From: Setoptus koraiensis
Lineage: Eukaryota; Arthropoda
Direction of reading: 5' to 3'
NCBI GenBank assembly: GCA_048013815.1
Contig: CM106586.1
Span: 2,108,001-2,172,000 of the forward strand
Length of the DNA stretch: 64,000 nucleotides
The notes under the pieces are model-generated. The model had not been told where the DNA came from, ran no database searches, and saw only the letters and a program-made list of their open reading frames with translations. Positions 1 to 12,832 of the stretch are shown in pieces. Positions within the stretch are counted from its first letter, which is position 1. Every line of letters begins with the position of its first letter. Position numbers and translations under genes: made by a program.

Positions 1-1140
1 GGAATCGGTCGCTACAATATCAGCAACTCAAATGTTGTTTCGAATCTGTTGCCAAACTTAACACAAAGTGATTTGTCCTCAATGATCAACGGAACTGTGC
101 CCATGATAGTGACAGACCTCTTTGCAAATATGCAAAATTTGACCGAGCTGAACGAATTATCTGATCTATCATCTGAAATATCAGGTAATAGCGAAGATGA
201 AATCATTGCGGAGGCCGAGAGATTGTTCAAAATATGGATTGAGGTAGAAATCAAAAGATACAAACTGATGGGCACAGCAGCTACGTACTTCCGTCGCTCA
301 GGTTTGACACTATTTAGGAGAATTGTTGTTCGTTATATGAGAATTGTATCGAGATTTTCAGGCAACATGTTGAATAATATAAGGTATGGCAATATTTTGG
401 CTTTAGATACGACAGAGAAAATCATAGTTTTCTTATTGAAAAATTATCTTGACCGCACCAATGGATTGATGAGAATTATTGGCGATCAAGTTTCACTTGT
501 TGGTAAATCTATTGATTCCACTGGACAATCTATGAAAAACATGACTCTGAACCCAATAGAGATAGCTTCAAAAGTCCTTGATAGTTTACCTGATCCGTCC
601 AGATATTCCAACTATTTCCGTAACTTGACAAACCGAGCCACGAGTCAATCATCTGATGGAAGTTCTTCGTCATCTGTCAATGGTTACAGCGGATTGCTTT
701 CATCGTGGTCATCTGGAAGCGGCCAAAACGGATTGCTCTCATCTTTGACATCGTCATTATGGGGCAATGAGGACAATGAACAACAATCTTCTGATTCAAC
801 AGGTGACGATGGTTACTTCACTGAAACCAAGGTTACCGTCCATAGAATACCGTCTGACGGTTCAGAAGATCAAGTCAACTCTTACAGCTACACATCCAGA
901 CCTAGATATACAAGCAGTGGATTCGGCAGTCTAACATCAACGGACAATAATGATGGAGCTAACGATGATGGCAAGAATGACAACAGCCAATCATCATCAT
1001 TTTGGTTCCAAACATACAAAACTGGTAATGATCAACAAGATTCAACAACAACGAGCAAGCCGAGAGAAGGATTGCTAGGTAACTTGTTTGGTAGAAGTTC
1101 AGATAATTTAGTAGGCAAACTAGGCCTCTGGGGACGCTGA
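1..1140 (+). CDS. Ser/Asn-rich protein of the tandem pair, copy 1 (5'-partial)
   Basis: The reading frame is open from base 1 to the TGA at 1138-1140, so the start and any signal peptide lie outside the window. It is a clear paralogue of the gene at 2636-3975: the N-terminal part (NLLPNLTQSDLSS), the basic amphipathic middle and the acidic/Ser/Asn C-terminal part all align. The middle, around bases 180-400, is rich in Arg, Lys and hydrophobic residues; the rest is low-complexity Ser, Gly, Asn and Asp. Compared with copy 2 it carries about 120 extra codons (about 661-1020) and ends 12-16 codons later. I recognise no domain family; secretion is inferred from the signal peptide of copy 2. Confidence 0.8.
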   Translation, partial: GIGRYNISNSNVVSNLLPNLTQSDLSSMINGTVPMIVTDLFANMQNLTELNELSDLSSEISGNSEDEIIAEAERLFKIWIEVEIKRYKLMGTAATYFRRSGLTLFRRIVVRYMRIVSRFSGNMLNNIRYGNILALDTTEKIIVFLLKNYLDRTNGLMRIIGDQVSLVGKSIDSTGQSMKNMTLNPIEIASKVLDSLPDPSRYSNYFRNLTNRATSQSSDGSSSSSVNGYSGLLSSWSSGSGQNGLLSSLTSSLWGNEDNEQQSSDSTGDDGYFTETKVTVHRIPSDGSEDQVNSYSYTSRPRYTSSGFGSLTSTDNNDGANDDGKNDNSQSSSFWFQTYKTGNDQQDSTTTSKPREGLLGNLFGRSSDNLVGKLGLWGR

Positions 1141-2203
1141 GAATGGTACTAATTGGCTCTCGATGCGATCCATACATTTCTCAAGCATACAGTGCTGAAA
1201 ATATCTCTACTATTACAACAAGCTAATCCACTAATCGATTTCACTCATGTTATCATTGATACTGTAACCAATAATAGATGAGAGTTGATGTAATAATACG
1301 TGCTGCATAGTACAAAAAAAAAAATACTATAACTGATAATTTCTTTCTCCAATTCTGGCGAATAATTTGAGAATGAACCAAAACTAGAACTTCTGACTAA
1401 AATGAATCACAAACTGTTATAGTGACTGTCAAAATCATTTTACTATTTGAGACGCGTTATTTCTTACAACAATTTACTCATCGTGATGGCTCTTCTGTCG
1501 AAACTCTTTCGAAACTGACTAAAAATGTTGATCTAGCTAAATTTGAATATTATATAATCGATTAACATGAGTAACATTCAACATTGGATGCAACACTAGC
1601 GACAGAATCCCGATGTCATAAGATGTTTATAATCGCAGAGACAAATTTCCATGATGATACGTGTAGAATTATGCCCACGATGGTAAATGTTTCCGGACTA
1701 TTGTGCCTGTACATTAAGCCAAGATTATAAATATATTGTTTTAGTTACCAACATTATATCATTATAGCAATTAAGTGATTGATATCTGCTGTAAGCTAAC
1801 GCAGGATTCAGATATTATCCTCACTATTGAAAGAATTTTTATTGCATGCAAAAACTAGATTTTATGATATACTTGATAGCACTTGTAACTTTGTAAATAT
1901 AATATGGGAAACTCATATTCTATGTTTTCCCCTTCTTACCAACCACTTAGTACTTAGGTAGTAATTAACTAATTGATAATTGCGTCGAGACAGAGGAAAT
2001 CATTATCCAACTCGTTCATAAATGGTCTTGACTTCATATTCGATCTCTAGTGTCATCAATTTAGACACATTAGACATACAAAATTATTGTGGCTATAAAA
2101 TAGAGAACAGTCATGCGAACCCGGTGTATGAACATTCACGGGAAGTCATGGTGACCAGAATATCATCCTGTTTCTGGGGAGAAAGTATCTAAAGGCTGTG
2201 ATT

Positions 2204-2226
2204 GTGAGTCATTTTAAATGACTCAC
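2204..2226. promoter_or_regulatory. 23-bp perfect palindrome with two AP-1-like sites
   Basis: Two 11-bp arms are perfect inverted copies around one central T. Each arm carries the heptamer TGAGTCA (read as TGACTCA on the other arm), the consensus of AP-1/Jun-Fos and related bZIP factors. It lies about 200 bp upstream of the TATA box of copy 2. Binding is inferred from the motif only. Confidence 0.5.
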
Positions 2227-2426
2227 TTTGGATTGAGCCTAATAAATGCTTAATTAGTTGATTAGTGGTTGATGCACCAACGGCTATCAATAATATTATT
2301 TAATCTGGTGCTGTAATATGAACTATGAACTTGTGGTTGATTGATCAAAACAACGAAATAAACAATAACTACGCAAAAGATTAATGAATCTTATATTCTA
2401 TCACTGGATGTACTGCAATTTTTCGC

Positions 2427-2434
2427 TATATAAA
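2427..2434 (+). promoter_or_regulatory. TATA box of secreted-protein copy 2
   Basis: TATATAAA sits about 200 bp upstream of the start codon. A pyrimidine/TCATTCAG stretch near 2464-2471, 30-40 bp downstream, is a plausible initiator, giving a 5' UTR of about 170 nt. Confidence 0.6.
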
Positions 2435-2635
2435 CATAGGCTGTGAATTTCTCGGTGTCGTTATCATTCAGAGCTCAGCAGAGACAAGTTATGACCATCA
2501 ATAATTTTTAACTCATCGATAACGAGTAGACAATTACGATGATAGTATAGTTTTCAGTCAATCGAACTAACATCTAAAACTAAAATTATCTACAATACAA
2601 AATCAACTACGAACCAAGACTTATTCACATATAAG

Positions 2636-3975
2636 ATGTCTATTTCTACCTGTTGGGCGATTTTGTTTTTGATAGTGTCGATTGGCACTGCCAGCCATGC
2701 TCAAGGTAAGCTACCATTGCGAATTTATCATTTAGAACTTCAAATCTAGTTGACAACTAGTGTTCCAAATATTCAACTCTCCTTTCTTTGTGCCAATCTA
2801 CTCTCGTGTCGAATCAATAATTTAAAATTATTTTCGAAGTTGGTCATTCTAATCAAGACTACTTGAAAAGGGTTGATTCTGACGGAGGATCAAGCTGCCT
2901 CTGTTCACAAGATACAAATTTGATCGTAGCCATTGAAGATCTATACCATTTGTCAACAAAGATAGGGCCAACTCCAGCAACAACAACAAGCTCTGCTGGG
3001 GATGATGCGTCGTCTGACCAAGACTCTCAAGACCCCAGCAATCAATCTCTATCAGGAGGACTACAAGGATCAGTCGATGGCCTATATGATTCTGATAGCA
3101 GAAACAGTTTAGAATTTGAATCAAGCCTATCAAATCTTTTTAGGGGACAGCACAGAGATGTCAACAACGATGAATCATCAACCAGCTATTTGAATGGTTT
3201 GTTCAATAACCTTGGAATCGGTCGCTTCAATACCGGCAACTTTAATGTTGGTTTAAATAATCTATTGCCAAATTTAACCCAAAGTGATTTGTCCTCAATT
3301 ATCAAAGGAACTGTGCCCATGATAGTGACAGACCTCTTTGCAAATATGCAAAATTTGACCGAGCTGAACGAATTATCTGATCTATCATCTGAAATATCAG
3401 GTAATAGCGAAGATGAAATCATTGCGGAGGCCGAGAGATTGTTCAAAATATGGATTGAGGTAGAAATCAAAAGATACAAACTGATGGGCACCACAGCTAC
3501 TTACTTCCGTCGCTCAGGTTTGACACTATTTAGGAGAATTGTTGTTCGTTATATGAGAATTGTATCGAGATTTTCAGGCAACATGTTGAATAATATAAGG
3601 TATGGCAATATTTTGGCTTTGGATGCTACAGAACAAATAATAGCTTTCCTATTAAAAAATTATCTCGACAGTACTAATGGGTTGATGAGAATAATTGGAG
3701 ATCAAGTTTCACGTGTTGGTAAATCTATTGATTCTGCTGGACAATCAATGAAAAACATGACTCTGAACCCAATGGAGATAGCTTCAAAAGTCCTTGATAG
3801 TTTACCTGATCCGTCCAGATATTCCAACTATTTCCGTAACTTGACAAACCGAGCCACGAGTCAATCATCTGATGGAAGTTCTTCAGATAATAATGAAACT
3901 GGTGATGAACAACAAGATTCAACAACAACAACGAGCGAACCAAGAGGAGGATTGCTAAAAAACTTGTTTGGTTAA
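2636..3975 (+). CDS. secreted Ser/Asn-rich protein, copy 2 (two exons)
   Basis: Exon 1 (2636-2705) encodes a classic signal peptide: MSISTCWAILFLIVSIG followed by TASHAQ. The donor AAG/GTAAGC at 2706 and an acceptor ending at 2839 give a 134-bp intron, and the phase matches the frame of exon 2 (2840-3975), for about 401 residues. The mature part begins with a CLC-containing segment and continues with acidic Ser/Asp/Asn stretches, several N-x-S/T sites, a basic amphipathic middle (RRSGLTLFRRIVVRYMRIV) and a Ser/Thr-rich tail. The TAA stop is followed by an in-frame stretch to 4011 that still aligns with the tail of copy 1. A mucin-like or salivary/cuticular role would be a guess; I recognise no family. 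Confidence 0.85.
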
Positions 3976-6900
3976 AGTTCAGAAGACAATATAGGCTCTC
4001 GGGGACGCTAAAAATGTCAATCAGCTTTGAATGCAAACCATTCCCATTTCGAGCATGCAGTGCCAAAAATATCTTTTTATTACAACAAGCTAATCATAAG
4101 TACTGATCGACTTTACTGATGTTATTATTGCTATTGCTACCAATAGTAGATGAGGGTTAATGCAATAATATGTACTTCACAGTTCTTAAGGCACCAAATA
4201 ATAATCAAGAGGTCAATTCATCATAATTATGATAAGTTCAGCCCTAGCAAGAACTTTTTGTCTTCAGTTCAATTATACTTAAAGATAGCAAAGGTATCAT
4301 GTGAACTATTCTACTTATATTTTCTGATAGCACTATTGAGTCATCATTTCTCTGTAAATCTGTCGATCATGGTGAGTACTTAAGCAATAATTGAATTATA
4401 TTGGTTACTGTCATAGAAATCAACTATCCATGTTCGATATGTAACCTAATTAGTTATTAATGAATTGATTAGCCATTGAACACAATTCATTATCACTTCT
4501 ATCTTGTGGAGTGGAGAAAGCAAAACAAATCGAGACGCTATTGTTGCTGTAGTGTATAAAATATTACAATTGGTGACATTGTGAGTAGAAGTTTTCTGCA
4601 AAACAATTGAATGTATCAAATATCAGATAGACGATTGATACAATGTTCGTTAAAGCATTATTTGAACAGATATAAGCCAAATGATGTATATCATTATTTT
4701 GTTTCCAAGAGAAAATGTTGATATTGATCAAGTCACTCATTCCATGTCAAACAGTATTGTACAGGATTTTGGTAGATATCGTCACACTCATCATTTTTTT
4801 TTATTTCTATATATCTATTCCGACGTGTTACGACATAACCAGACCAAACTAACTAAAAAAATAGGATTTTTGTAGAAAAGGTTCCTGTTCCGGGTCTATT
4901 TTAGACCTTTTCTTGCTTCCCAGTCAGGTTGGAATCGGTGCCATCAGAAAGAGGGTCTATCTTGTTCGTGATTATTGTCATAATCAAATCTATCAAGTGT
5001 GACTTAATATTGGACTCGTAGGCGTGTCGTTTTAGTCAAAATTTATAATAAATAATTGCGATTCGACATGAACATTGTCGCAACGATATGATCATCTATA
5101 TGCTGCGACAGGTTGACTGTATTCTAATTAATATTAGCGTATTAAGTTTTACTGTAACTTGGTGATACAGTGTGGTATATTGGTACATTACACAATCATT
5201 ACAATGGATATATACCTCAAATGATCGAGCCATACTGACTTGGATGTTACCATTTTGACAAGCGACGAAAGTTTGATACATTTATTTAATAAAGATATAG
5301 TCAAAATGAAGTTTCCCTCTAAAATAATAGACATTTCAATTCATGGTATTTGTGATGACACTAAATCAAGGTAGTTGGTGAGCTTTCTTGTTGCAAACTA
5401 CACACCAATCCATAAAATCCACTGGCCTCTTTTGGCGCTTGCTGCATTTAGAACAAAGAAACTCTTCTTTGAAGATATATGAGCGTCTGTGTGAGTATCT
5501 GGACGAACGACATCCACAGCATTAATTATACTAGTAACAATATAATTGTAACACCAGTCGAAATTGATCTAATATTATTTGACACGAACAGAACAAGCGC
5601 GGGCCATGTTTGTGTTTAGAGTTCTTCTGGAATAAATTTAATGTGAAGAGATAGAAGAAACAAAAATTGATTCTAGAGCAATTATGAGGCGACACTGAAA
5701 TATAAGCAACGTTCAGCGATTAATGTAAGCTTTCTTGGTTGCTGTTGTTGCTGCTGATTAAATGAAAGAAAAGAAGAAGTAAGTGATTAACTTGTAAGTA
5801 ATTATGGGGTGCACATAGGGTCGTTTCGCTTTTCGCTGCATTTCGTGTGCGGCAATATGAACACACGAGGTAATCAAATTTGCTGTGATGGATTTCTTAG
5901 AATTGTTTTGCTTACATTCAAAATTAACTTGATCATCGTTTTGAGTATAATTCTGTTCAATAAGCTAAAAGAGTACATCTGACTTTTGAACTACACAGTC
6001 CGCTAAGTGCGTTATTAAATAAATGGCGAGTCACTTATTTACAACAAGTGAGTGATAAGTTTGGTGAGTTTGTTTCATCACATTGAAAAGCGAGCAAGCA
6101 TTCCATGATGTTTCAGAAAGAAAAGCGAACCTTTGGAATTGTGCGATTACTTATCAGATTGTAGAAAGCAAACACTACAAATTAACCAGGTTTTTGTCTA
6201 GTTGAATGAGACGAGCCCAATAGTTTTGTCGGGTCAGATATATACACCGGTATATATGTGTAGTTGTGAGTGAGTGCGGTATTGGTGTTGGCTGATTGAG
6301 ATTACTGACTGATAATTATATATGTGAGAATAGGATCAATTTTGATTTTATCATGACGCATTGTGTATTACGTATTTAGTAAATATTGTGCATTACTGAC
6401 TAGACAAAAACCAAGTCGAAGATGCAATGTTAGTTGGATGTGTTTATGTGGAAATTGTGTTTACCTCACAGAATTGTCATTAGCAATTCAGCAGTTGCTA
6501 GAATGCAGTTTGACAAAAAAGATGAGACACACAGGGAGAGAGATAGTAGTGTAACTTGAATGAATGTGGTTAGTGATTGAGTTGGATTCGCTAAACTCAA
6601 TAGGTCACTACTGTAACACCAATGTTAATGATAATAAGTTGCTTTTGGAACTAGTTGCGCAGCTAGTAGAGTTGATAAAGTTGAGGTGAATGACAGGATG
6701 GATCTGCCTCTATCTACCATCATTCAATGTGAACTTATCTGGCAAACTTTCTCTCTTGTTGACAGCAACTACAAATTACAATTTAGAAATATCAATCTTG
6801 ATTGAGGAAACCCGAGAAGCATTAAGTTTTTTGGTGTTGATTTGTCATAATGAAAAATAAATTAGCCAGGTCACAATATGAATAATTCTTGTTTAATAAA

Positions 6901-7884
6901 TATCTCATAATAAACAAGCTAGAAGAAATTATCATTACTAATAATGATAATTTTACACTTGATTATTTATCGAGCTACTTGTTGCTGGTACTTGATTGTA
7001 AATTTTATTTTTATTTCTGCACCGTCTAGAAATAAACACGGCGGGTGACACATATCAGTTAGTTAGCTAAAGCATCATCGAGATACTTCAATACTATTGA
7101 ATCAATAGTGGCCTATAATCATCAATATTCGGACACAACAATTACTACTCAAATGATTCCTATCTATCTATAATTGGTATAGCCAATTATTATTATAGCA
7201 TTATAATTTACATGACATTTAGGCTGGAAGTTTAACGAGTTAACAACTTTACAACAAGCTCTTTGTACCATCTTTATTTTTCGACAATTGGAGCTGATGT
7301 TGTTTTCAGCAATGGCAGCAAAGTCATGGAAAAGTTGACGTATTTTTATTTCATCGAGGTACCAGAGAATCAAAATATCAAAGCATCAGAGCACCAGCGA
7401 ACGACCAAATTGAATTGTAAGCTGACCAAATAAAAAGCAACAGTTATCAGCAGGTGTTGATCAAAATGAGCAATGTACAATTTTATCAGGCAAAGTATTT
7501 TCGTTCGTATCAACACCGACAACAGCTTTCGAATGGCTCATCTCTAGTTGATATTGCATGATAACGCATCTTATTGCCTTTCATCTCACTTCATTCCATT
7601 ACATTTTGTTGTATTTATTTTATTTTATTTATTTATTTTTTTCTTCATATCATCTTATCGCAATGCATCATCGTATCTCATCTTCTGCAAGATGTATACT
7701 TGGCTTTGGCTTAACTAAAAGTTTGCTCATGTTTGCGCAGATAACTCCTCACAGTGATGTTAGTAGTGTGTAAAGTGTGTAGTGCCGCTTGTACAACTAG
7801 CTCGACCCCTAATAATAATTGAGATACCTAGCTCACTCACAAGTCAGAGTGAACAACATTGAGTTAAGCTGAATTTAAGTTATG

Positions 7885-7914
7885 GCATCGCATCGCATCG
7901 CATCGCATCTCATC
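7885..7914. repeat. (GCATC)n pentanucleotide repeat
   Basis: Five perfect GCATC units plus a TCATC unit. Degenerate TCGAATC/TCGCATC-like sequence follows at about 8075-8125. Confidence 0.9.
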
Positions 7915-8463
7915 ACAACTAATGTAAATGATTACTTGTGACTGTATGAAGTAACATTTTTAATGGTTATGATAATAAGCATAATGTCATCTAGTTGATA
8001 TTGTGAGCCAACGTAGACACAAACACACCAATAGAGAGATACGGATCCATAACTAGTGTGGCCCTAAATTGTAAGTCGCATCGAATCAGATCGAATCGCA
8101 TTGCGTTTTGTCGCGTCGAATCAAGAGTTGAGTTGAGTCGTATTGGGACTAGTCACTAGCTTAGTGTCGTCTATCCAAGATATACCATAAGTATACAGTC
8201 AAGTAAGAAAGGATGAATGAGCATTATATTATTGCACATAAACAACTTATATACAATACAATGATGTTAATGATGCAACACTGGTCCATTATCATCAATA
8301 GTAGTGTCGTTGTTTCTGAAGCAAAGTTCATATAGTTGTGTTAGGCATAAAATAAATAAATGCTACAAGATACTTTTGAACATTATGGCATGTTAAAAAG
8401 TATCTATGCAAATGTAAGATTAAAGATGCTACCACCAGATGGGGTGCACACAATGGAGACATG

Positions 8464-8500
8464 TGGTGATATATGGTGATATACGGTGATATATGGTGGT
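8464..8500. repeat. 10-bp tandem repeat TGGTGATATA
   Basis: Three near-identical copies of the 10-mer, then a decayed fourth. Confidence 0.85.
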
Positions 8501-9353
8501 GATGGTCATAAAGGGTGTGTGTCCAAAATTGTGTTGGTCGTGTAACCAACTGATAGAGACCACATATCATGACTATGCAAACTGATGATGATTATGTATA
8601 ACAACAACACATAATAATGAACAAACTAATATTCAATAGACACAAGCTGCTAATAAAGATGATTGATTTCGCTGAATAACCTGTTGAGTTTAGTAAACAG
8701 TTGAGGGCACATTATACAACAACTATTACTAATGCTGTTAGCTTGCCATTGCTAATTGCATATACATAAAAATAACAAAAAAAGTAACAAGTTGTTTGAG
8801 TGTGTGTGTGTGTGTGAAAGAGTGAGAGCGATAGTTATGTAAAAACGTATGCATCTAGCAGCAGCAACTATTATTACATTATCATTATTACATTATAAGA
8901 AACTAAAAGTGGCTCCCTCTCTTTGTGATGGACAATATTACCAAATGATAAGCTGATGATAAGCTTCCTTGTTTGTGTGTGTGCAAAATATAAACATAAT
9001 TCAATGTGTTCGATTGTCAAGATTTTGTCGCACTTTACACTGTATATATGACGTTAATTAATAATAGCTACGCCAACAACGCCAACAACGCCAACAGCAA
9101 CAACACCAGCAAATACAACAAATATGCATTTTGCGCCTCTCCATTTACAAAGTGAATTTCTACATGTATTAGAGTATCAAAAATAATAATATTATATTAA
9201 CAGCAAGACATTGATGTAATTTTGCAAGAAATCTACGCATACACTTATTATGCTTGCCTGTACTCGGCTTATCCACACATTATTACTATCAACATTGCGC
9301 ATGTTCATTCGCAGATATACGACAAGTTCATCTGGCAAGCTAAAGTGTTTTTT

Positions 9354-9360
9354 ACACACA

Positions 9361-9413
<53 letters not shown>
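9354..9413. repeat. (CA)n microsatellite
   Basis: About 28 CA units with a single CAAA interruption near the left end. Confidence 0.95.
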
Positions 9414-9414
<1 letters not shown>

Positions 9415-9530
9415 GAACAGCATGAGATTAGTAGATCTCCCTCTCTCTTTCTTTCTATCTTTCTCTCACTGAGATCCAACGCATAGAACTCTCCAACAAT
9501 TATAACGATGAAGCTATTATACAGATAATA

Positions 9531-9630
9531 TAAACAACAACAACAACAACAACAACAACCAACATTTGCAGCAAAAACAACAGCAACAACAACGACATCG
9601 ACAACATCAACAGCGGCAACAACAGTGATA
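9531..9630. repeat. (CAA)n-rich repeat
   Basis: Nine CAA units followed by degenerate CAA/CAG/CGA triplets. Confidence 0.9.
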
Positions 9631-12600
9631 AAATTCCATGATATGATCGATTGCCTTTTTCACAGTAACAATTAAGTTATAGGTATTTTTCGACAGAACG
9701 GCAAATTATGGAACATTCTTCTTTCGAAGCTCACAGATTAAGATAATTGACAACAAAGTTACAACCAACAGAATTGTGTTATAACTTGTAACAATCTAGT
9801 TTATCAATAAATCAAAATATTGCAAAAACTAAGCTAACTAACTTCATTTTGTGTCATTGTTAGTTTGCCTATCTACTCACAGAGTTGTATAGTCGTTGGT
9901 ATATTGGCATCACTTGCAAGTTGCAACCATACATATTGATTGCCTTTGGAATTATAAATATTACATCATCAGTAGATGAAATGATATCTGCAAGAATAAA
10001 GCAGAGAAATAAATATAAACAAATTGAACAATTTGAAATATTAGCAAGTAACAGCAAGTCTACTTCTATTGACAATCAGCAATTTTGACAATAATTCAAT
10101 TCAATGATACAACAATCATGATCAGTTGGATGACATTCAATTGTACGTGTTGCAACAAACAAACAAACTAACAAGCACATAGGTCAATAGGTACCAACGT
10201 TATTCTCACTTATCATTGCTATATTAAATCATTAGCATCACTATTGGTAGTATAATGGTAGTATAATATAGTTGTGTATTGTCAGAATATATGTAATAGC
10301 TACTTGTTGTTTAATTATTCCAATCAGATATGATTTCACATGATTTTTTCACAGTGTTTGTGTTTTGTCAGATGTCACATTAACGAACGAGTTGATTGGA
10401 TAAACTAAATTAGTCTTGTGGAGGGGTCACTTGTGAGCTCAAGACATATCAGATATGAAAATTGTTATTAGTGTATATACTATCACCATATATAAATATA
10501 GATGTTTGTGCGGAGAGATAGAGTATTGTTAATGGATTGTTGATCCAATAATATAATGATTGTTTGCCAGCAGCAGCACCAGCGGCAGTAGTAATAGCAA
10601 TAGCATAATTACTTAACCTAATGTCTCTCGCGCTCTTTATGATCTGCATCTATTAATTATTTATTAGTAGTTGAGCAGCATCGATTTGTATGGAGTTGTA
10701 CCAAGATAATCATTCACATAAAATCACAAGTTGATACAATTTAGGAGGGTGTTAGCATGTGAGTCCTTTGCAAACTGAAAAAGTAAGCTCACCAATCATC
10801 TCTATCAGTTAGATATATCTGCAAATATGAATGCGATTCTGTTCCATCTACAAGAGACGGGATCAGTTTGTTTTTTAGTCGAGAATACAATGGAGAGCTT
10901 ATGGTATTTTATATAAATATAAATATACATATATAAATATATAGATATTTATCCGACAAGCACTCATGAGCAAGTGTTTCGAGTTACTGATAAGTCTAGT
11001 AGAGTTTGTGTGTTCAGTTTCAATCTAGTTTATTCATCTCTCTGTCTCGCCAATTAAAACAAACTATATATCAATCGAAGAGAGAGAGAGAGAGAGTCCC
11101 ATAGCATACTTGAGAGACCAACAATAATGGCAATGGCGATAGTGATGGCAATGCAAAATGATAATGTACATGAGTTTTGCGTGAGGTGATAGAAAGATAG
11201 ACATTTTTCCTTTCCAAATCTACTGCAATCTTTACTAACAATAGTAACAAAATATGCCTGCTCAATTGTTTGTGATATATTACACATTATTGAATCATTA
11301 TCCAATCTACTAAAACCTCATTGGAGTAGCTATAATGATAATAATATTATTATTACTATGATTATTATTATTATTGTCATTAGAATGGTAGTGATACCGA
11401 ACAAGGGGAAAAGTAGTTTTTTTCTTCTTTTGCTGAAAAAAATCTATTTATCATACAGTGATGGCACCAGTACTATTGCTAGTAGTATAAGTCAGAGTTG
11501 TAAAACAATAGCAATATCATTCAATCAATTATTACGATATATATCTCCTTCTATTTCACGTAGATAACGCTTAAAATGTCACACTAGTAGTAGTTGTAGT
11601 AGTAGTTTTAGTAGTAGTAGCTCTTGTTATCGTTGCCACTACCATTGATGGCAACACTAACTCAACCTAGTATTAACTAATGATAAGCAATTTACTCTTA
11701 CTCAAAAAATTGATTAGCAAAAGGAGAGAGTGCAATAGTGAGAGATAATTTGTTTAGCTCTTTCCACCTGTTGGTCGACAACCATACAAACAACAAGCGG
11801 TGACTAGCATTAGAGTTATTATATTCTCAGTTATTAATCAAACAAATAACATTCGTGCTCGCCACAATAATCTTATTGAATCACACCCATTAGAAGGATA
11901 TTAAGTGGACCACAATATTTTGATTTCGTTTTTAGCAATCAATCAATAAAAAAGACGATGTTCTCTTTATTAAAGCAATATATTGCAGATAAATGATTAT
12001 ATAACGGCAATATCGAACAATATTTCCCCGCAGATCCACAAATGAGTGCAACCATTTTTCTAAAATATTTTGCAACTATTTTAATGTAACTTGGATGAGT
12101 TGCTCCGAAAAGAACCATTATTCTCTTCAAATACTGAACTACGTAAACTAAAAATATCTTTTACCTATTGCCTATTGTTCTATATTTATTCTGATATTTA
12201 CTAATTATAGAAGTAGATGTATTTTATACACAGACCAAAACAAATTCTCTGTATAAGCACTAGTATAGATTTATGAAACTATTGGTGGACAGGAAATAAG
12301 CTTAATGCTATCACACCTACCACTCAAACATACAAAGGACCCATTTATTTAGTACAAGAATCGCTAATACTGGCCCCGCTGTTATGTGATTTTTAGGTCT
12401 GAATAGCTCATCTTGTATATCAAATTTGCGACGCCATGATGATTACGTGACATGAAAGTAAATCCATCTCCTATCATAATATTATTACCGTATTGCAAAC
12501 TATTGCTTATTATTGCTCATTATTATCATTATTATTAACCACTACGTAAGCGTTGATGCCTAAACTAGTGTATTTATTTCATATCAGAATAACTTGGAGA

Positions 12601-12832
12601 CGGGATTGTCGTCCAGTTTAAATGAGACGATCATATTATATCATATTCGCAGGTTGACAATATCCAAAGTAACCAGACGAAATCACAGGGGAAAATCGAT
12701 AGATAGTTAAATCTACTCAAACCAAATCGCTAACAAAACACAATACAACAATTGAAATAAATAATCACTACCCTCAATTAGATACAAGATTAGATAATAT
12801 AATAATAAGATATTATAATAATAATATGCAAA

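Larger units (their letters stand above)
1141..2635. other. spacer between the tandem copies, with the copy 2 promoter
   Basis: The first about 200 bp resemble the sequence after copy 2 (3976-4190), including the shared stretch TTACAACAAGCTAATC, so the duplicated unit includes 3' flanking DNA. The right end holds the promoter and 5' UTR of copy 2. No other coding signal is seen. Confidence 0.6.
3976..12832. other. 8.9-kb gene-poor region upstream of the MITF-like gene
   Basis: The first about 200 bp are the duplicated 3' flank of the tandem gene (compare 1141-1340). Beyond that only short random-looking frames (under 100 codons) without domain or signal are present. It holds simple repeats: GCATC at 7885, a 10-mer at 8464, CA at 9354, CAA at 9531, AG at 11080 and TAG at 11585. 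A small hairpin GGTCTA-TTT-TAGACC lies near 4895-4910. The right end (about 12,780-12,832) is AT-rich 5' UTR of the next gene. Distant regulatory sequence or noncoding 5' exons cannot be excluded. Confidence 0.6.
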
